A DNA stretch of 64,000 nt, taken from Rickettsiales bacterium (GTDB taxonomy: Bacteria > Pseudomonadota > Alphaproteobacteria > UBA8366). The translations under genes were made by a program, and so were the position numbers. The notes below the pieces were generated by a model. It had not been told where the DNA came from. It did not search any database and saw nothing but the letters and a program-made list of their open reading frames with translations. Positions 59,954 through 64,000 of the stretch are shown here, piece after piece; position 1 is the first letter of the stretch; each line of letters begins with the position of its first letter. Location: contig PBOZ01000030.1 in the NCBI GenBank assembly GCA_002724555.1, forward strand, positions 22,830 to 86,829, read 5' to 3'.

Positions 59954-61177
59954 ATGAAATTTGGCATCTTTTATGAACTACAATTGCCAAGGCCCTGGGA
60001 TGTCGCCGCTGAGCAACAATTATTCAAAAACGCGCTCGACCAGGTCGAACTTGCAGACCAGTTTGGTGTCGATTTTGCCTGGATGGTGGAACACCACTTT
60101 CTGGAGGAATACTCTCATTGCCCTGCGCCGGAAGTCTTTTTGGGCGCAGCAAGCCAGCGGACAAAGAATATTCGGCTTGGCCACGGGATCATACAACTCA
60201 CAACGAATCATCCCGCACGTGTTGCAGAGCGCGTCGCTACCCTCGACTTGATCAGCGACGGTCGTGTTGAATTCGGAATGGGCGAAGGCGGAAGCTTGAC
60301 AGAACTTGGCCCATTTGATCGTAGGATCGAAGAAAAACGTGAGGTCTGGGAAGACGCTGTGCGAGCAGTTTTACCAATGTTCGCCGATGGTGGGTTTGAG
60401 TATGAAGGCCCACACTTTAAATTTCCACTGCGTAACGTATTGCCAAAGCCCGCACAAAAGCCGCATCCACCCCTGTGGGTTGCTTGTTCGCAATTACAAA
60501 CGATCGAATATGCAGGCCGACGCGGTATGGGGGCGCTTGGCTTTCAATTCATTAGTGCCGACGCGGCGCATGCTTGGGTACATGCCTATTACAACTCATT
60601 CACAAAGCGAATGGATAAGTTGACCAAATACGACACCAACCCAAATATGGCGTTGGTCAGCTATTTTATGTGTGCGGAGACGGACGAGGAAGCACGCCGC
60701 CGTGCCGACGGAATTCCATTTTTCCAATTTGCACTCAAATATTATTCAGCCGACCGGCTCGGCAAAAACCGAGACCGACCACCTCCCGGAACCGTTGACC
60801 TTTGGGCCGAATACGAAAAATGGAAGAAGAATAATCCAGAAGGCCACGCGCGGGCCATCTCCGGTGGCTTAATCGGCTCACCAGAGACAATCCGGAATCG
60901 GCTGCGCAAGTATTCAAATTCACACGTCGACCAAATCATACTGTTGAATCAGGCGGGAAAGAACAGCCATGAGCATATTTGCGAAAGCCTTGAACTATTT
61001 GCCACGGAAGTGATGCCTGAATTCCAAGCTGCCGAACCGGAACACCAAAACTGGAAGCACAAGGTATTGTCGGGCGAGCTACAACTTGAAGAAATCGATA
61101 CCTCACCCTTCCAAAGCCGCTTTAGTAAGAACTCGGTGCAGTTGGAGCAAGCGAAGGTGGCCGTCGGAGGCGATTAG
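59954..61177 (+). CDS. LLM-class flavin-dependent monooxygenase
   Basis: A 407-residue luciferase-like monooxygenase, the longest of the five in the window. MKFGIFYELQLPRPW opens the barrel, FAWMVEHHFLEEYSHCPAPEVFLGAAS follows, IRLGHGIIQLTTNHPARVAERVATLDLISDGRVEFGMGEG covers the flavin region and PHPPLWVACSQLQTIEYAGRRG the C-terminal part. Its extra C-terminal 60 residues are not part of the shared barrel. AGGAGAGAG precedes the ATG. It ends 15 bases from a convergent TauE-type permease. Substrate unknown; this sub-family is widespread in marine bacteria. Confidence 0.9.
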   Translation: MKFGIFYELQLPRPWDVAAEQQLFKNALDQVELADQFGVDFAWMVEHHFLEEYSHCPAPEVFLGAASQRTKNIRLGHGIIQLTTNHPARVAERVATLDLISDGRVEFGMGEGGSLTELGPFDRRIEEKREVWEDAVRAVLPMFADGGFEYEGPHFKFPLRNVLPKPAQKPHPPLWVACSQLQTIEYAGRRGMGALGFQFISADAAHAWVHAYYNSFTKRMDKLTKYDTNPNMALVSYFMCAETDEEARRRADGIPFFQFALKYYSADRLGKNRDRPPPGTVDLWAEYEKWKKNNPEGHARAISGGLIGSPETIRNRLRKYSNSHVDQIILLNQAGKNSHEHICESLELFATEVMPEFQAAEPEHQNWKHKVLSGELQLEEIDTSPFQSRFSKNSVQLEQAKVAVGGD

Positions 61178-61192
61178 GTTCAATCCTGGCAT

Positions 61193-61990
61193 TCATATCA
61201 CCAGGAACAGTATGCCTTTCACGAAAAGCGCGACAGCCGCGGCCAAAAGCACAAGCTGTAATATGCTGTAGAAGCGTTCGGGGCTGCTAGCCTGAAACAG
61301 CCGGGTGCCGGCCCAACTACCGAGGAAGACGGCCGGCGCGACGATAAACGCTTCGGCCAAAAGCTCAGGCGTAAACATACCCGCAAATGTCAGAAGGATT
61401 AGACGAAACAACAGAAAAGTGCCGGCTAAAAAAACGTTTGTACTGCGCAAAATTTCGGGCGTGGCACACACCAGCTTTAAGTATACGACGAGGAAATAGA
61501 GGCCACCCCCGCCACTAACCGTGCCGACGGCACCCGAAATTGTGGCTAGCATCGTGACCAGTATTGAGGAACGGAGATCAATATAGCTCTGCAGGTGTTC
61601 GATGATGCGGAAACGATCCATCAAGAGAATGCCTATGATCAAAGCACTGAGCAGCATTACCAGCCAGTCCGCGTCAATACCGGCGAAAACCCATACTCCC
61701 AGACCGATGCCCGCCATCATTCCAATGGCAAGCCTGCGGGCAATCGACCAATCTGTGCGACGGAAACCCTGCGGCAAGAGGTGAACTTGGGCAAGACCCG
61801 AGGTTAGAGCCACCAACAAGATCGCCTGATGCGGACCCAAGACCCATATCGTCAGCAGGACAATCGGCAAATTAGAACCGAAACCAAGCAAGCCGCGAAT
61901 ATAAAACCCAAGGAAATGTGCTGCGAGAATGAAGGCAATAGATGCAACCCCGACACCTTCGAACGCGATAAATTCGCCAATAGTAATCAA
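61193..61990 (-). CDS. TauE/SafE-family permease
   Basis: A 265-residue inner-membrane protein of the sulfite-exporter TauE/SafE family. Seven to eight hydrophobic segments are seen, from ASIAFILAAHFLGFYIRG to LVLLAAAVALFVKGILF. The family signature LLGFGSNLPIVLLTIWVLG near residue 35 and the second-half GAVGTVSGGGGLYFLVVYL near 135 are the two inverted repeats. Relatives export sulfite or sulfoacetate or import small anions. With no sulfonate genes nearby its substrate is open. It is convergent with the luciferase-like gene. Confidence 0.87.
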   Translation of the reverse strand: MITIGEFIAFEGVGVASIAFILAAHFLGFYIRGLLGFGSNLPIVLLTIWVLGPHQAILLVALTSGLAQVHLLPQGFRRTDWSIARRLAIGMMAGIGLGVWVFAGIDADWLVMLLSALIIGILLMDRFRIIEHLQSYIDLRSSILVTMLATISGAVGTVSGGGGLYFLVVYLKLVCATPEILRSTNVFLAGTFLLFRLILLTFAGMFTPELLAEAFIVAPAVFLGSWAGTRLFQASSPERFYSILQLVLLAAAVALFVKGILFLVI

Positions 61991-62192
61991 TCTATAAGCC
62001 CTTTGGACATCTGCAGGAGACTAGACAACTTCCCGACTTAACAGCTGTATCTGCCGGTAAGTAATTCAAACCTCATCTGATCTGGCAGTTTTCACCCTTA
62101 TCGGTTAGTATGACGATGGATGATGAGGCACTTAGTGCTGGCTAGGCTGCGCCGAAAGGTTTGCGTGGCACTTGGTTGTGAGGAGAATACCG

Positions 62193-63005
62193 ATGGTTAA
62201 CAGCGTTGGCCGTGGCTCGACGGTTGATCCTGCGCTTCAAGATCTGCAGCGTACGAGCCAGCAAATAAACCAAACAAATGAGCGTCTAGGTACCAAATTC
62301 AAAGCCAAAGGTCTGCCCGAAAAAGAAACGGATTTTTTCAACGCCAGCGGCCTATCGGTTCAAGCCACCAAATTGGCGCAGGTCAAGGACCAAGTGGATC
62401 AAGCGATTAGCACAATTCAAGCGGCGGCGACTGGCCTAGATTTTATCAATCAACTATCGGCCCAAGCGCGCGCGATTACGAAAACAGCGGAGAATAATTC
62501 TGACCCAGTGGAACGGGCTCATCTCGCCAATCAATTCAATCAAGTTCGAAGCCAGATAGATAATATCGCATCAGATGCTAGTTTTAGTGGAACCAATTTG
62601 ATTGGCGCATCGCCAGACAGTATGGAGGTCGGGCTAAGTGAAGACGGCAGCTTACTAACAATCGAAGGCACAGACTCTTCTAGTGCCGGGCTTGGCATCA
62701 CCTCACGGACTTTCGGCAACAACACCGATATTCAATCGGCCCTCGCCGATATCGAAAGTGCGCAGTCTCAAGTTCGCTCAAGTTTAGTCACGCTCAGCTC
62801 TAGCGCGAGTACTCTGCAAAATCGAATCGCCTTTACAGACAATTTGACAAGCACACTTGCGCAAGGTGTATCAAACTTGACGCAAACTGATTTAAACGAA
62901 GAAGCAGCTAGCCTGCTATCGCTGCAAACGCGCCAAGCGCTCGGCTCAAACGCATTGACAATCGCCACAGCCAATGAACAGGCAGTTTTGGGTTTGTTCG
63001 ACTAA
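62193..63005 (+). CDS. Short flagellin
   Basis: A 270-residue flagellin with only the conserved terminal D0/D1 helices. The N-terminal coil MVNSVGRGSTVDPALQDLQRTSQQIN and QVKDQVDQAISTIQAAATGLDFINQL, and the C-terminal LSSSASTLQNRI and SLQTRQALGSNALTIATANEQAVL, are recognisable; the hypervariable D2/D3 middle is nearly absent. AGGAG lies seven bases before the ATG at 62193. No sigma-28 or sigma-54 promoter or other flagellar gene is visible in the window, so it is either an isolated structural gene or part of a cluster outside. Alternatively it could be a flagellin-like hook protein such as FlgL. Confidence 0.78.
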   Translation: MVNSVGRGSTVDPALQDLQRTSQQINQTNERLGTKFKAKGLPEKETDFFNASGLSVQATKLAQVKDQVDQAISTIQAAATGLDFINQLSAQARAITKTAENNSDPVERAHLANQFNQVRSQIDNIASDASFSGTNLIGASPDSMEVGLSEDGSLLTIEGTDSSSAGLGITSRTFGNNTDIQSALADIESAQSQVRSSLVTLSSSASTLQNRIAFTDNLTSTLAQGVSNLTQTDLNEEAASLLSLQTRQALGSNALTIATANEQAVLGLFD

Positions 63006-63028
63006 AGTATTATCTGAAAAATCCTGCT

Positions 63029-63508
63029 ATGACGGCAGCCCCCGTACCAACAAATTTAGACGTTCCCAATTTCGAAGAAATTGTCGAGGCTTTCCTAGCT
63101 CGCGACTACACCGGCATCAGCAAATTCGCCGAGCACCTCATCAATGAAGCAAGACCGGTCCAGTCTCTCTTACTGTCGCTGATAGGTCTATGTCGTTCTG
63201 GTAATGTTCGTCGAGCACGGCAGTTGGGTGAAATCAGCATCAAACGGCTGCGGCCATACAACCCCTGGAGTGCCTATTTGATTGAACTGGCTTTGGGACA
63301 GCAAGAAATCCAATCCTCGCTGGCAGGTGATATGAATCCAACAGCGCATTGCCAAGCACTCTTTTACAACGCTGCAGCCAAGGCAAGTTGCGGAGAGAAA
63401 TTGCAAGCAATTGATTTACTCAAAAAGGCAATGCTGATTAATGCGCCATGTCTTGAGTTGTATCTCGCTCATAAAGAATGTGAATTTATTGAAAACGCGG
63501 ATAATTAA
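63029..63508 (+). CDS. Small helical protein, TPR-like
   Basis: A 159-residue, mostly helical protein with no signal peptide. FEEIVEAFLARDYTGISKFAEHLINEAR, LLSLIGLCRSGNVRRARQLGEIS and YNAAAKASCGEKLQAIDLLKKAMLINAP look like three degenerate helix-turn-helix (TPR-like) units. It starts 24 bases after the flagellin and is probably co-transcribed, so a chaperone or scaffold role for flagellin is possible, but I recognise no family. Confidence 0.55.
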   Translation: MTAAPVPTNLDVPNFEEIVEAFLARDYTGISKFAEHLINEARPVQSLLLSLIGLCRSGNVRRARQLGEISIKRLRPYNPWSAYLIELALGQQEIQSSLAGDMNPTAHCQALFYNAAAKASCGEKLQAIDLLKKAMLINAPCLELYLAHKECEFIENADN

Positions 63509-63527
63509 AAAATTAGGCTGCGCCTAC
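63507..63527 (-). terminator. Weak rho-independent terminator on the minus strand
   Basis: Read on the minus strand, TAGGC-GCA-GCCTA is followed by a run of six T residues. The stem is only five to six base pairs, so strength is moderate. It would end a leftward transcript that includes the SDR fragment at the right edge. Confidence 0.4.
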
Positions 63528-63891
63528 CTTCATAGACACCACTGGTTTTGATGAGAAAATGTCGTAGCCTTTCATAAGATACGCATTGCTAGGCCAATGG
63601 CAGCAATAGCGATTGGGAAAGTTCTTAAGAGCCGCATTACGGTGGTGCCACAAACGGCCATCAAAAGGATTAATCACATAAAAATACAAATTTGAGACAC
63701 GCCTGATTATGTCAGAGGTTAAGGATCAGACACGTCCCAACGGCGTCGGGCCGCGCCGTGACAGCCACATTTGTTAGCGAGCAACCAACTAAATAGGAAG
63801 GCTTTACCCAAAGTTTATTGCGCGGAAAACACAACAGCGCATTCTACGGCTATCTTCGAATGGCCATCTAATGACTTGCGTTTAAAGTGTT
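63528..63891. other. Intergenic stretch with a possible tiny hydrophobic peptide
   Basis: About 360 bases separate the weak terminator from the SDR fragment. The minus strand holds a 29-codon frame at 63572-63661 (MAVCGTTVMRLLRTFPIAIAAIGLAMRIL), which is hydrophobic, but I see no ribosome site I would trust. Nothing else coding or structural is evident. Confidence 0.25.
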
Positions 63892-64000
63892 ACGCCACCG
63901 TCGATCACGAAGGCGGTGCCCGTCGCATAATTGGATTCGTCGCTTGCCAGATACAAGGCCATCGCCGCGATCTCCTTGGCCGTGCCAAGCCGGCCCATCG
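63892..64000 (-). CDS. SDR-family protein, C-terminal part (cut by window edge)
   Basis: The last 36 codons of a classical SDR on the minus strand. It reads [27 protein letters not shown] and ends IDGGVTL, the C-terminal cofactor/oligomer region of the FabG-like group. The rest, including the nucleotide-binding and active sites, lies to the right of the window. Confidence 0.8.

Noticed and set aside
62053..62060. GCCGGTAA resembling a sigma-28 -10 element upstream of the flagellin.
   Set aside because: No matching -35 element at the right spacing, and it lies 130 bases ahead of the start.
62165..62182. TGGCAC followed by TTGGTTGTG, resembling a sigma-54 promoter for the flagellin.
   Set aside because: The -12 GC is missing, and it sits too close to the ribosome site.
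1..64000. CRISPR arrays, insertion sequences, phage genes, tRNA or rRNA.
   Set aside because: I looked for repeated spacers, transposase motifs, terminal inverted repeats and tRNA cloverleaf patterns and found none I could support by eye.

Overview
The window looks like a chromosomal stretch of a free-living, probably marine, alphaproteobacterium. The reasons are the alphaproteobacterial-type IF-1, a RhlE-type DEAD-box helicase, a stand-alone cold-shock protein, a split aconitase X, an ArsJ/GAPDH pair, a DMSP-lyase-like cupin and five luciferase-like monooxygenases in 64 kb. Base composition is moderate (low fifties per cent G+C by eye, not computed). The taxonomic call is inference. I found no rRNA, tRNA, transposase, phage, CRISPR or defence genes. 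The content is mostly small-molecule catabolism and transport with a few housekeeping genes.

Layout. 1-3.2 kb: a DUF917 gene cut by the left edge, divergent from an operon of two adjacent Lin0512-family proteins, an alpha/beta hydrolase and a class III CoA-transferase, ending in a terminator shared with a convergent cold-shock gene. 3.7-5.4 kb (minus): the two aconitase X subunits. 5.4-14.0 kb (plus): aldo/keto reductase, enoyl-CoA hydratase, an organoarsenical pair (GAPDH + ArsJ), a ThDP enzyme overlapping a D-2-hydroxyacid dehydrogenase, and an MFS transporter. 14.0-14.8 kb: a class II aldolase on the minus strand.

15.1-26.7 kb is a run of twelve plus-strand genes and the most interesting part. 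It holds a thiolase fold without the usual cysteine, a DUF35 partner, a Rid-family protein, a TerB-like protein, a ketopantoate-reductase-like enzyme, three luciferase-like oxidoreductases, two tandem amidohydrolase paralogues, an SDR and a GT4 glycosyltransferase. It reads as an undescribed ring or amide oxidation/hydrolysis pathway, loosely parallel to the Rut pyrimidine system.

26.7-35.3 kb: infA; an Lrp regulator divergent from a homodimeric E1-type 2-oxoacid dehydrogenase (an MdeR/MdeB-like pair); a second ThDP enzyme; an acyl-CoA synthetase; an RNA helicase. 36-46 kb: a 2OG-Fe(II) oxygenase/cupin divergent pair, MFS, a DJ-1/PfpI protein, a DMSP-lyase-like cupin coupled to an alpha/beta hydrolase and a DszC-like flavoprotein, then a minus-strand set of two divergent SDRs, an acyl-CoA dehydrogenase and a GST. 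46.7-53 kb (minus): a MetE-core methyltransferase, a luciferase-like oxidoreductase, a class III aminotransferase and a dimethylformamidase large-subunit homologue without its small subunit. 53-64 kb: a GSAM-like aminotransferase, two membrane or lipoprotein genes, an oxaloacetate-decarboxylase-like enzyme with ureidoglycolate lyase, YaiI, a cupin-like protein, SDR and luciferase-like pair, a TauE permease, a short flagellin, and an SDR cut by the right edge.

Several starts were moved inward from the longest open frame because a Shine-Dalgarno sequence or family alignment supports the shorter form. These include GTG for infA, the 2OG oxygenase and one luciferase-like gene, and TTG for the DMSP-lyase-like cupin and the helicase.
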